From Thalassococcus halodurans (lineage in GTDB: Bacteria > Pseudomonadota > Alphaproteobacteria > Rhodobacterales > Rhodobacteraceae), in the NCBI RefSeq assembly GCF_900108225.1, contig NZ_FNUZ01000003.1, positions 186,001 to 250,000 on the forward strand: a stretch of 64,000 bases of DNA, read 5' to 3'. A model generated the notes under the pieces. The model saw only the letters and a program-made list of their open reading frames with translations, had not been told where the DNA came from and ran no database searches. Positions within the stretch are counted from its first letter, which is position 1; each line of letters starts with the position of its first letter. Shown here piece after piece: positions 55,782-64,000 of the stretch. Made by a program: the position numbers and the translations under genes.

Positions 55782-56675
55782 ATGAAGCATAAGGTGTCCA
55801 AGGCAATTTTTCCGGTGGCGGGTATGGGGACACGTTTCCTGCCAGCGACCAAATCTGTGCCTAAGGAGATCATGACACTGGTGGACCGCCCGCTGGTGCA
55901 ATACGCCATCGACGAAGCCCGCGCCGCTGGTATCAAGGAATTCATCTTTGTGACCTCGCGCGGCAAAGGCGCGCTTGAGGATTACTTCGACCACGCCCCG
56001 CAGCTGGAACAAGAGCTGAAGAAAAAGGGCAAGACCGAGCTTCTGGAAACGTTGAAGTCCACCAACATGGACTCCGGTGCCATCGCCTACATTCGTCAGC
56101 ACAAGGCGCTTGGCCTTGGTCACGCCGTCTGGTGCGCGCGCCGTCTGATCGGGAACGAACCCTTTGCGGTTATGCTGCCCGACGACGTTATCGCAGCGGA
56201 AAAGCCCTGCTTGCAGCAGATGGTCGAAGCATACGAGGAAACCGGCGGCAACATGGTCGCCGCGATGGAAGTGCCGCGCGATAAAACATCGGCCTACGGT
56301 ATTCTGGACGTTAACGAAGACATGGGGTCTTTGGTCAGCGTCAAAGGCATGGTTGAGAAGCCCAAGGTCGAAGATGCACCTTCCAACCTTGCGGTTATCG
56401 GTCGTTACATCCTATCGCCCACCATTTTGAAAAACCTAAACAAAATGAAGTCCGGCGCCGGCGGAGAAATCCAGCTGACCGACGCGATTGCGCAGGAGAT
56501 CGGTGGTAAAGAAGGCGTTCACGGCCTGCGCTTCCGCGGTCAGCGTTTTGACTGTGGTTCCAAGGCTGGCTTCCTGCAAGCAACCGTGGCCTTCGGTCTG
56601 GCCCGCGACGATCTGAAAGACGATCTGCGCCGCTACATCAACGAGATTGCTGCGGTCGACAAAGCGGCGGAGTAA
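55782..56675 (+). CDS. galU: UTP-glucose-1-phosphate uridylyltransferase
   Basis: GalU (297 residues) makes UDP-glucose from UTP and glucose 1-phosphate, the precursor of most surface glycans here. The nucleotide motif is FPVAGMGTRFLPATKSVPKE at the N-terminus, the metal-binding segment VMLPDDVIAAEKPCLQQ follows, and VEKPKVEDAPSNLAVIGRY with the Lys and RFDCGSKAGFLQATV near the end are intact. Only a 4-base gap separates it from galE. Confidence 0.96.
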   Translation: MKHKVSKAIFPVAGMGTRFLPATKSVPKEIMTLVDRPLVQYAIDEARAAGIKEFIFVTSRGKGALEDYFDHAPQLEQELKKKGKTELLETLKSTNMDSGAIAYIRQHKALGLGHAVWCARRLIGNEPFAVMLPDDVIAAEKPCLQQMVEAYEETGGNMVAAMEVPRDKTSAYGILDVNEDMGSLVSVKGMVEKPKVEDAPSNLAVIGRYILSPTILKNLNKMKSGAGGEIQLTDAIAQEIGGKEGVHGLRFRGQRFDCGSKAGFLQATVAFGLARDDLKDDLRRYINEIAAVDKAAE

Positions 56676-56679
56676 ACCA

Positions 56680-57663
<984 letters not shown>

Positions 57664-57667
57664 CACT

Positions 57668-58861
57668 GTGACACCCCCTGCCCGCCTTCTTGACCTGACC
57701 CGCCTGACCAGCCGCGCAGGCCGTCCGATGACGGGTGTCGACAGGGTCGAGTTTGCCTATCTGACTTACGGGCTGACGGACGACGTGCCGCTCCATGGTC
57801 TGATCCGCACATCGGTGGGCTATATCCTGCTGGATCAGGAAGGCTGCCGTGAATTCCGCATCCGGCTGATGACCAATGATTGGGACCAGCCCGGCTTTCT
57901 GTCACGACTAGCAAGGCGCGGTGATCCAGCCCGCGCAGGGGTCGAGGCGACACTGCGCAAAATGGCGCGCGGGCGCACGGTAAGATCCCGTCTGGGCAAA
58001 CTTCTGCAACGCCACCTGATGCCCGGAACGCACTACATCAACACCGGTCACACCATGCTGGATGCGCACACGGTTAAAGGGCTCCGGCAGGTTCTGGACC
58101 TGAAAATCGCCTTTCTGGTGCACGACACGATCCCGCTTGATTACCCGCAGTATCAACGTGCCTGCACGGTCGAGACTTTCCGCGTTTTGCTATCGCGCGC
58201 CGCGGATAACGCCGATCTGCTGATCGCGAATTCCCAACAGACCGCCCGCGATATTGCCCGCCACTGCCCCAGCGCGCCGCCGGTCGTTATGGCCCACCTT
58301 GGCGTGCAAATCCCGCGTTGCGGCACCCCACCTGAGGGGCCTTGGAACAAAGACAACTACTTTGTCACCCTCGGCACGATCGAGCCGCGAAAGAACCACG
58401 CGCTGTTGCTGGATGTCTGGGAAGATTTAGGCGACGACGCCCCTGACCTGCTGATCATCGGATCACGCGGCTGGGAAAACCGCGAAACACTGGCGCGACT
58501 GGATGCAAAGCCGCCGCACATCCACGTGCTCAGCGGTTTAAACGACGATCAGGTCTTTGGACTTATGAAAAACGCCCGCGCGCTGCTGTTTCCAAGCCAC
58601 GCAGAAGGCTTTGGACTACCACCTGTAGAAGCAGCGGCACTGGACCTACCCGTAATAGTACACGAACTGCCGATCTATCACGAAGTCCTTGGCGACAAAG
58701 CCATTTACGCTGACATCGGCGACCGTTATCTTTGGCGGCAATATATAGAACGGCTTGCCCAGTCGGGCGACGCGCAGATTGACGGCCTTATAGATCGCAC
58801 CATCCAATTTGTTCCGCCAAATTGGGAAGATCATTTCAAGGTCGTCTTTACGCATATCTGA
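57668..58861 (+). CDS. Family 1/4 glycosyltransferase
   Basis: A 397-residue GT-B glycosyltransferase. The N-terminal half contains TGVDRVEFAYLTYGLTDD, typical of a GT4 subgroup. The C-terminal half has the nucleotide-sugar region FVTLGTIEPRKNHALLLDVW and SHAEGFGLPPVEAAALDLPV with the EX7E motif. Activity and sugar unknown. Start is GTG, four bases after galE. Confidence 0.86.
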   Translation: MTPPARLLDLTRLTSRAGRPMTGVDRVEFAYLTYGLTDDVPLHGLIRTSVGYILLDQEGCREFRIRLMTNDWDQPGFLSRLARRGDPARAGVEATLRKMARGRTVRSRLGKLLQRHLMPGTHYINTGHTMLDAHTVKGLRQVLDLKIAFLVHDTIPLDYPQYQRACTVETFRVLLSRAADNADLLIANSQQTARDIARHCPSAPPVVMAHLGVQIPRCGTPPEGPWNKDNYFVTLGTIEPRKNHALLLDVWEDLGDDAPDLLIIGSRGWENRETLARLDAKPPHIHVLSGLNDDQVFGLMKNARALLFPSHAEGFGLPPVEAAALDLPVIVHELPIYHEVLGDKAIYADIGDRYLWRQYIERLAQSGDAQIDGLIDRTIQFVPPNWEDHFKVVFTHI

Positions 58862-58911
58862 TAGGGCCGTTGTAAAGGGCATGGTCATTCGACTATGCAG
58901 GAGGTTGGTAG

Positions 58912-59922
58912 TTGGGCGTCTGGCGGTCCTACAGATTACGATTGCAAAGACGGCGCTGGTTGATCCGCGCCTTCCGCAAGCGTCGTGACCTGCGGGCCAT
59001 TGCAAACCGCACCGACCAGATCCGAAAATCCGATCTGCTGCTGTTTTCGACCATGCGGAACGAAGGCATCCGCCTGCCTTACTTCCTGAATTACTACCGT
59101 GACATGGGGATCAACCACTTTCTGTTCGTCGACAATGACTCGACCGACGGATCGCTGGATTACCTTGCGCGGCAGCCGGATGTGTCTGTCTGGCATTCCA
59201 AGGCCAGCTATAAACGGTCCCGTTTCGGCGTGGACTGGCTGAACTGGCTTCAGATGAAATACGGGCACGAACATTGGTGCCTGACCGTCGATCCCGACGA
59301 ATTCTTTCTGTACCCGTTCTGCGATACGCGCCCCTTGCGCGCGCTGACCGACTGGTTGGATGCGTCCTCGATCAAATCCTTTGGCGCGATGCTGTTGGAT
59401 ATGTACCCCAAGGGGCGTATCGACGCGCAACCCTATGAGGCTGGCCAGAACCCGCTGGAAATCGCGTCATGGTTTGATCCCGGCAACTACATGATCCAGA
59501 AGAACCCGCAGTACGGGAACCTGTGGATTCAGGGTGGCCCGCGCACGCGCATGTTCTTTCCCGATGAACCGGAACGGTCGCCTGCGCTGAACAAGATTCC
59601 GCTGGTCAAATGGAACCGGCGCTATGCATTTGTCAGTTCGACCCACACGCTTTTGCCGCGCGGCCTGAACCTTGTGTATGACGAATGGGGTGGTGAAAAG
59701 GCATCCGGCGTTCTGCTGCACACCAAATTCCTTGATACGTTTTCGACCAAGGCGCAGGAAGAACTGGAACGCCGCCAGCACTATGCGGGGTCCAAGGAAT
59801 ACATCGCCTACGCCGACGGGCTTCAGGACAATCCTGACCTGTGGTGCAAGTGGTCTGAGAAATACATCAACTGGCGCCAGCTTGAGATTCTGGGACTGAT
59901 GTCCAAGGGGAACTGGGCATGA
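58912..59922 (+). CDS. Family 2-like glycosyltransferase (Glyco_tranf_2_4 type)
   Basis: A 336-residue GT-A enzyme of a group common in roseobacters. Residues 45 to about 250 have STMRNEGIRLPYFLNYYRDMG, HFLFVDNDSTDGSLDYLARQ and the metal-binding WCLTVDPDEFFLYPFCD. The basic N-terminus (about 1-35; RLRLQRRRWLIRAFRKRR) suggests membrane-surface binding. The start is TTG, supported by a strong AGGAGG site. It overlaps the GT14 gene by four bases. Confidence 0.85.
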   Translation: MGVWRSYRLRLQRRRWLIRAFRKRRDLRAIANRTDQIRKSDLLLFSTMRNEGIRLPYFLNYYRDMGINHFLFVDNDSTDGSLDYLARQPDVSVWHSKASYKRSRFGVDWLNWLQMKYGHEHWCLTVDPDEFFLYPFCDTRPLRALTDWLDASSIKSFGAMLLDMYPKGRIDAQPYEAGQNPLEIASWFDPGNYMIQKNPQYGNLWIQGGPRTRMFFPDEPERSPALNKIPLVKWNRRYAFVSSTHTLLPRGLNLVYDEWGGEKASGVLLHTKFLDTFSTKAQEELERRQHYAGSKEYIAYADGLQDNPDLWCKWSEKYINWRQLEILGLMSKGNWA

Positions 59923-61619
59923 GCGTCGGGATCATCATGCTGGTGCACACCGCGCTGGGACGCGCGGAACAGGTCGCCCGCCACTGGGCCAAGGCCGGTT
60001 GCCCCGTTGTGATCCATGTCGACGCCAAAGTGCCGCGCAAGGCTTACACGGATTTCGTTGAACGGCTGTCTGACATTGACGATCTGGCCTTTTCCCTGCG
60101 CCACCGCTGCGAATGGGGATCGTGGGGGCTGGTCGCCGCCAGTCAGGACGCGTCCGAGCTGATGCTGTCCAAATTCCCTGACGTACGCCACGTCTATCTG
60201 TCGTCAGGGTCGTGCCTGCCACTGCGTCCGGTTGAGGAACTGATCGACTATCTGGCCGAACGCCCGCGCGTGGATTTCATCGAAAGCGCCACAACCGCTG
60301 ATGTGCCTTGGACCGTGGGCGGTCTGGACGAAGAGCGCTTTACCATGCGGTTCCCGTTTTCGTGGCGCAACAACCGCTATCTGTTCGACAAATTCGTCGA
60401 CCTGCAACGCGCCGTCGGCTACCGCCGCCGCGTGCCGCGCGGCATCGTTCCCCACATGGGAAGCCAGTGGTGGTGCCTGACCCGTCAGACCCTGTCGGCG
60501 ATCCTTCAGGACCCGCGCCGTCATGTCTATGACCGGTATTTCCGCCATGTGTGGATTCCGGATGAAAGCTATTTCCAGACACTTTCGCGGCTGTATTCGA
60601 CCACGATCGAAAGCCGGTCGCTGACCCTGTCCAAGTTCGACTTCCAAGGCAAACCGCACATCTTCTATGACGACCACCTTCAGCTTTTGCGGCGGTCGGA
60701 CTGTTTCGTTGCGCGGAAAATCTGGCCACATGCGGAACGGCTTTATAATGCGTTCCTTGGTGATGCCGAGGCACAAGCCAGCCGGACTGAACCGAACCCA
60801 GGCAAGATCGACCGCATCTTTGCCAAAGCGGTGGACCGCCGGACGCGCGGCCGCCCGGGCCTCTATATGCAAAGCCGTTTTCCGAACTGGGGTTGGGAAA
60901 ACGGGCTGACGGCGGGCAAGTATTCGGTTTTCCAAGGGTTCAGCGAACTTTTCACCGATTTCGAACCTTGGTTGGCGCGCGCGACTGGCACTCAGGTTCA
61001 TGGCCATCTTTTCGGGCCTGACGCCACCAACTTTGCCAACGGACAAAGCGTGATCAACGGTGCTTTGTCGGATAGTGCCGCCATTCGTGACTATAACCCG
61101 CGGTCCTTCCTGACGAACCTGATCTGGAACACCCGTGGCGAACGGCAGTGTTTCCAATACGGGCCGACGGACACGCCCGAAATCAACGAACACTTCGCCC
61201 GCGACCCGAACGCACAGATTTCCGTGATTTCTGGCGCGTGGGCTGTTCCGTTGTTCAAATCCAACCGCAACTTCGGCGAAATCCGCGCCGAGGCCGCGCA
61301 GCTTCAGAAAATCGAAGCCAAGATGCTGGATGAGCTGCGCTCGCCCGACGCCAAGGCGCGCATCCGTATCTGGACCATGGCCGAATTTATCGAGGCCCCG
61401 ATGGAACCCCTACAGGTCATCATCGACGAGATCGGGCAGAAATCCGTTCGCCGCCTGTCCGAGGCACCGAGAATGGAAAACCTTGCGGGCTTTGGTCAGT
61501 TTTTGCAGAATTTGAAGAACCAGGGGATGCACCCCTATCTGATGGGGGATTTCCCCGTGGATCCGCCACAACGCCATGGCGCAAGCCGTGCGCGCAGACC
61601 GTATCTAGTTAAGAAATAA
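59919..61619 (+). CDS. GT14-like (core-2/I-branching type) beta-glycosyltransferase with long C-terminal domain
   Basis: A 566-residue protein. Residues 1 to about 260 resemble family 14 beta-1,6-N-acetylglucosaminyltransferases, with HVYLSSGSCLPLRPVEELIDYL, DFIESATTADVPW and MGSQWWCLTRQTLSAIL. Residues about 270-566 are a C-terminal part (DUF5927-like in my memory, not checked), with NWGWENGLTAGKYSVFQGF and SVISGAWAVPLFKSNRNF. In animals, GT14 makes branches; here it likely adds a sugar to a cell-surface glycan. Coupled to the GT2-like gene upstream. Confidence 0.84.
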   Translation: MSVGIIMLVHTALGRAEQVARHWAKAGCPVVIHVDAKVPRKAYTDFVERLSDIDDLAFSLRHRCEWGSWGLVAASQDASELMLSKFPDVRHVYLSSGSCLPLRPVEELIDYLAERPRVDFIESATTADVPWTVGGLDEERFTMRFPFSWRNNRYLFDKFVDLQRAVGYRRRVPRGIVPHMGSQWWCLTRQTLSAILQDPRRHVYDRYFRHVWIPDESYFQTLSRLYSTTIESRSLTLSKFDFQGKPHIFYDDHLQLLRRSDCFVARKIWPHAERLYNAFLGDAEAQASRTEPNPGKIDRIFAKAVDRRTRGRPGLYMQSRFPNWGWENGLTAGKYSVFQGFSELFTDFEPWLARATGTQVHGHLFGPDATNFANGQSVINGALSDSAAIRDYNPRSFLTNLIWNTRGERQCFQYGPTDTPEINEHFARDPNAQISVISGAWAVPLFKSNRNFGEIRAEAAQLQKIEAKMLDELRSPDAKARIRIWTMAEFIEAPMEPLQVIIDEIGQKSVRRLSEAPRMENLAGFGQFLQNLKNQGMHPYLMGDFPVDPPQRHGASRARRPYLVKK

Positions 61620-61625
61620 CGTTTT

Positions 61626-63056
61626 ATGACGCAGCGCTTCGACTATTTCGTGGTCTTCGCCGAAATGCGGACCGGCTCGAATTTTTTGGAAACGAACATC
61701 AACGCCTTTCCGACCCTGACGTGTTACGGCGAGGCGTTCAACCCGCATTTCATCGGCTATCCGAACAGCACCGAAATCCTTGGCATCACTCAGGAAGACC
61801 GTGAAAAAGACCCGCTGCGCCTGTTGGCCCAGATCGCCAAGGCCAGTCATGGCTTGGGGGGCTTCCGCTATTTCCACGATCATGATCCGCGCATTCTGGA
61901 TGCGATGCTGGCGGACCACCGCTGCGCCAAGATCGTCCTGACACGCAATCCGATCGACAGCTATGTCAGCTGGAAAATCGCGCAGGCCACCGGCCAGTGG
62001 AAACTGACCAACCTGAAAAAGCGCCGCGAAGAAAAGGCCGTATTCGACCGCCGCGAATTCGAAGAACATCTGACCGCGCTGCAGGAATTCCAGATCACGC
62101 TTCAGAACCGGCTTCAGGTGACCGGACAGACGGCGTTTTACGTGGCCTACGAAGACCTGCAAAGCGTTGAGGTCATGAACGGCATGGCCGCATGGCTGGG
62201 CATTCCGGACCGGCTGGAAGAACTGGACAAGTCCCTGAAACGCCAGAACCCGCAGCCCATCGCGGACAAGGTGGAAAACTTTGACGATATGGAACGCGCA
62301 CTGGTGCGTCTGGACCGGTTCAACCTGACCCGCACCCCGAATTTCGAACCCCGTCGTGGACCGGTTGTGCCCAGTTACATTGCGGGTGCCAAAACACCTT
62401 TGCTGTACATGCCGCTACGTTCAGGGCCCGAGGATGCGGTCAAGAGGTGGCTGGCTGCGCTGGATGGCGTCAGCGAGGCGGAACTTGTCGGCGACTTCAG
62501 CCAGAAAACCCTACGACAGTGGAAAAACGCCAACCCGCAGAACCGCAGCTTTACAGTGGTGCGCCACCCACTCGCCCGCGCCCATGCCGCCTTTTGCGAG
62601 AAGATCGTATCAACAGGCAAAGGCAGCTTTGCGCAAATCCGCCGCAACCTGAACAAGCACTATAACCTTGGCTTGCCCGACGACGTATCGCCCGAAACCT
62701 ATGGGGCCGAAGATCACCGCAAGGCATTCCACGGCTTTTTGCGGTTCATCAAGGCCAACCTGTCCGGCCAGACCAGCATCCGGACCGATGGCCATTGGGC
62801 CACGCAAAGCCTGACGCTGACAAACATGGGTGAATTTGCGCTGCCTGATCTGATCGTTCGCGAACACGAAATGGAAACCTATCTGCCCGCACTGGCGATG
62901 CAGGCAGGCAACCCTGCGCCCGCTGATCCGGTGCCCGCCGCGAAAGACGTGCCTTTCACGCTGTCCGACATCTATGACGACACGATGGAACAGCTGTGCC
63001 GCGACGCCTACGGGCGCGACTACATGATGTTCGGCTACCAGGACTGGTCGGAATAA
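61626..63056 (+). CDS. Putative tandem sulfotransferase-domain protein
   Basis: A 476-residue protein. Residues 1 to about 240 are a sulfotransferase of the Stf0/NodH type, with FAEMRTGSNFLETNINA as the PAPS 5'-phosphosulfate loop and IVLTRNPIDSYVSWKIA as the 3'-phosphate motif. Residues about 250-476 repeat the pattern in weaker form: KTPLLYMPLRSGPEDAVKRW, then FTVVRHPLARAHAAFCEKI. The second loop lacks the usual Lys/Gly pattern, so it may be inactive or bind acceptor. It ends the polysaccharide gene run, six bases after GT14. Confidence 0.82.
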   Translation: MTQRFDYFVVFAEMRTGSNFLETNINAFPTLTCYGEAFNPHFIGYPNSTEILGITQEDREKDPLRLLAQIAKASHGLGGFRYFHDHDPRILDAMLADHRCAKIVLTRNPIDSYVSWKIAQATGQWKLTNLKKRREEKAVFDRREFEEHLTALQEFQITLQNRLQVTGQTAFYVAYEDLQSVEVMNGMAAWLGIPDRLEELDKSLKRQNPQPIADKVENFDDMERALVRLDRFNLTRTPNFEPRRGPVVPSYIAGAKTPLLYMPLRSGPEDAVKRWLAALDGVSEAELVGDFSQKTLRQWKNANPQNRSFTVVRHPLARAHAAFCEKIVSTGKGSFAQIRRNLNKHYNLGLPDDVSPETYGAEDHRKAFHGFLRFIKANLSGQTSIRTDGHWATQSLTLTNMGEFALPDLIVREHEMETYLPALAMQAGNPAPADPVPAAKDVPFTLSDIYDDTMEQLCRDAYGRDYMMFGYQDWSE

Positions 63057-63074
63057 CCTACGCTTTGGCCAAAG

Positions 63075-63106
63075 AAAAACCCCGCCGGAAACCGACGGGG
63101 CTTTTT
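63075..63106. terminator. Bidirectional terminator between the sulfotransferase gene and ptsN
   Basis: A CCCCG/CGGGG stem with inner CGG/CCG pairing is flanked by five As and five Ts, between convergent genes. Confidence 0.85.
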
Positions 63107-63122
63107 GATTTTTCAGGTCAGC

Positions 63123-63587
63123 TTAAGCCGCTTGAACAGACTGGGCTTCGGTCAGGATGGTGAACAGCTTGTTCGCATCCGGATTTGACCGCAGCTTGGT
63201 GCAGAAGTTCGCATCCCGCAGCGTCCGCGACACAAGCGCCAAGGCCTTCAGGTGTTCAACACCCGCATCTTCGGGCGCGAACAGAGCAAAGACCAGATCA
63301 ACCGGTTGGCGGTCGACCGCCTCAAAGTCGATTGGCTTTTCCAACAGAATGAACAGACCTTTGACCTCGTCCAGGTCCGGAACCCGCGCGTGCGGTAGAG
63401 CGACGCCGTGGCCCACACCAGTGGGACCAAGGCTTTCGCGTTCCATCAACGCCTCGACTGTCATCGAAGCGTTAAACCCATAGGCCGAGGCCGCAAGATC
63501 GGCGATGTCATGCATCAGCCGTTTCTTACTTGATACCGCACCGACGATTTTGACAGCGTCAGGCGTTAAAAGATCCATGAAATTCAT
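63123..63587 (-). CDS. ptsN: PTS IIA-like nitrogen-regulatory protein
   Basis: PtsN (154 residues) is the last phosphoacceptor of the nitrogen PTS (PtsP-PtsO-PtsN) and controls potassium, phosphate and nitrogen functions. The phosphorylated His is in TGVGHGVALPHARVPDLDEV. ERESLGPTGVG and the IDFEAVDRQPVDLVFALFAP segment are typical of IIA-Ntr. Located downstream of hpf, the usual alphaproteobacterial rpoN-hpf-ptsN order. Confidence 0.95.
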   Translation of the reverse strand: MNFMDLLTPDAVKIVGAVSSKKRLMHDIADLAASAYGFNASMTVEALMERESLGPTGVGHGVALPHARVPDLDEVKGLFILLEKPIDFEAVDRQPVDLVFALFAPEDAGVEHLKALALVSRTLRDANFCTKLRSNPDANKLFTILTEAQSVQAA

Positions 63588-63638
63588 TTGCAGATTGCTC
63601 TTGCTTATCCGATCAGGCCGGCCAGTTCATGGCGTGAC

Positions 63639-64000
63639 TTATGGGTCAATCCAACCGATGTTCCCGTCTTCACGGCGATAGACAACGTTCACGCCGTCTT
63701 TCTTTTCGTTCCGGAAGACAAGTACCGGCGCGCCGGCAAGCTCCATTTGCATGACCGCCTCACCTACAGAAAGGGAAGGGATCTTGGTTTCCATTTCAGC
63801 CACGATGATCGGTTGAAGCGTATCCGGTTCAACGGCCTCATCGGCCTCTGTCGTTCCGGCGAGGATATACGAGGAGGCTCCGAAAAGTTCAACCGGAGTC
63901 GTCCGTTCCTTATGATGATCTTTCAATCTGCGCTTATAGCGGCGCAGTTGTTTGTCCATTTTCTCAACACATGCCTCGAATGCAGCATAAATTTCATTCT
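63639..64000 (-). CDS. hpf: Ribosome hibernation promoting factor, long form (C-terminal part; start outside window)
   Basis: The visible 119 or so codons run off the window edge with no start needed; the ATG within is internal. NEIYAAFEACVEKMDKQLRRYKRRLKDHH is the end of the N-terminal ribosome-binding domain (shown here only in part), and the C-terminal dimerisation domain has PIIVAEMETKIPSLSVGEAV and VLVFRNEKKDGVNVVYRRED. The long form pairs 70S ribosomes into 100S dimers in stationary phase. Confidence 0.93.
   Translation of the reverse strand, partial: NEIYAAFEACVEKMDKQLRRYKRRLKDHHKERTTPVELFGASSYILAGTTEADEAVEPDTLQPIIVAEMETKIPSLSVGEAVMQMELAGAPVLVFRNEKKDGVNVVYRREDGNIGWIDP

Overview
The window looks like chromosomal DNA of a roseobacter-type alphaproteobacterium (Rhodobacterales). 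The support is gene content and order: a PuuE-UraD fusion in a ureide cluster, frcBCA with a ROK regulator, glnK-amtB, the sfsA/map neighbourhood, a serA-serC operon with the archaeal-like SerC type, dnaK-dnaJ, hpf-ptsN and many short translationally coupled operons. DNA is GC-rich, with GTG and TTG starts. The genus cannot be fixed from the sequence alone. Almost everything is coding. No gene-free stretch exceeds 300 bases; the longest is about 280 bases, between serC and serB. I see no tRNA, rRNA, CRISPR array, insertion sequence or prophage.

Layout. 1-5.1 kb (minus strand): the start of an aspartate/aromatic aminotransferase, sseA, a small glycine-rich membrane protein, smpB and a large CPA1 Na+/H+ antiporter with a cyclic-nucleotide-binding tail. 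5.1-9.8 kb: purine/ureide catabolism, with uraH divergent from a PuuE-UraD fusion, ureidoglycine aminohydrolase, ureidoglycolate lyase and an NCS2 urate/xanthine permease. Urate oxidase and allantoate amidohydrolase are not in the window. 9.9-15.1 kb: a GntR/FCD regulator, the fructose-type ABC importer frcBCA and its divergent ROK regulator with a striking palindrome between them. 15.2-17 kb: glnK-amtB ammonium module. 17.2-30.6 kb: housekeeping and mixed genes (class A PBP, methyltransferase, type I secretion ABC/HlyD pair, RidA, GDPD, GNAT, pterin dehydratase, peroxiredoxin, ferredoxin reductase, rsmD, MFS exporter, map). 30.8-32.3 kb: two AT-richer genes on the plus strand that appear inserted between sfsA and map; the second fuses DUF695 to RraB. 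32.4-37.5 kb: sfsA, a CinA-type domain protein, GNAT, an AhpD-like protein, an OmpA-domain protein and a class III aminotransferase. 37.6-41.6 kb: the whole serine pathway serA-serC / serB, with a structured serC leader that could hide the ribosome binding site. 41.6-51.8 kb: L-asparaginase II, an IalB-like protein, rlmN, LysR, DJ-1/PfpI, fadH, dnaJ and dnaK, then alkB divergent from dnaK. 52.7-63.1 kb: surface polysaccharide locus. 63.1-64 kb: ptsN and the 3' end of hpf.

The polysaccharide locus is the most interesting accessory region. It has an ABC-2 export permease without an ATPase next to it, CysQ (PAP phosphatase), four glycosyltransferases (one a GT14 enzyme with a long C-terminal domain), galU and galE for UDP-glucose/UDP-galactose, and a protein that appears to hold two sulfotransferase-like domains in tandem. 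CysQ clears the PAP that PAPS-dependent sulfotransferases release, so the content fits synthesis of a sulfated glycan at the cell surface. That reading is an inference from gene content.
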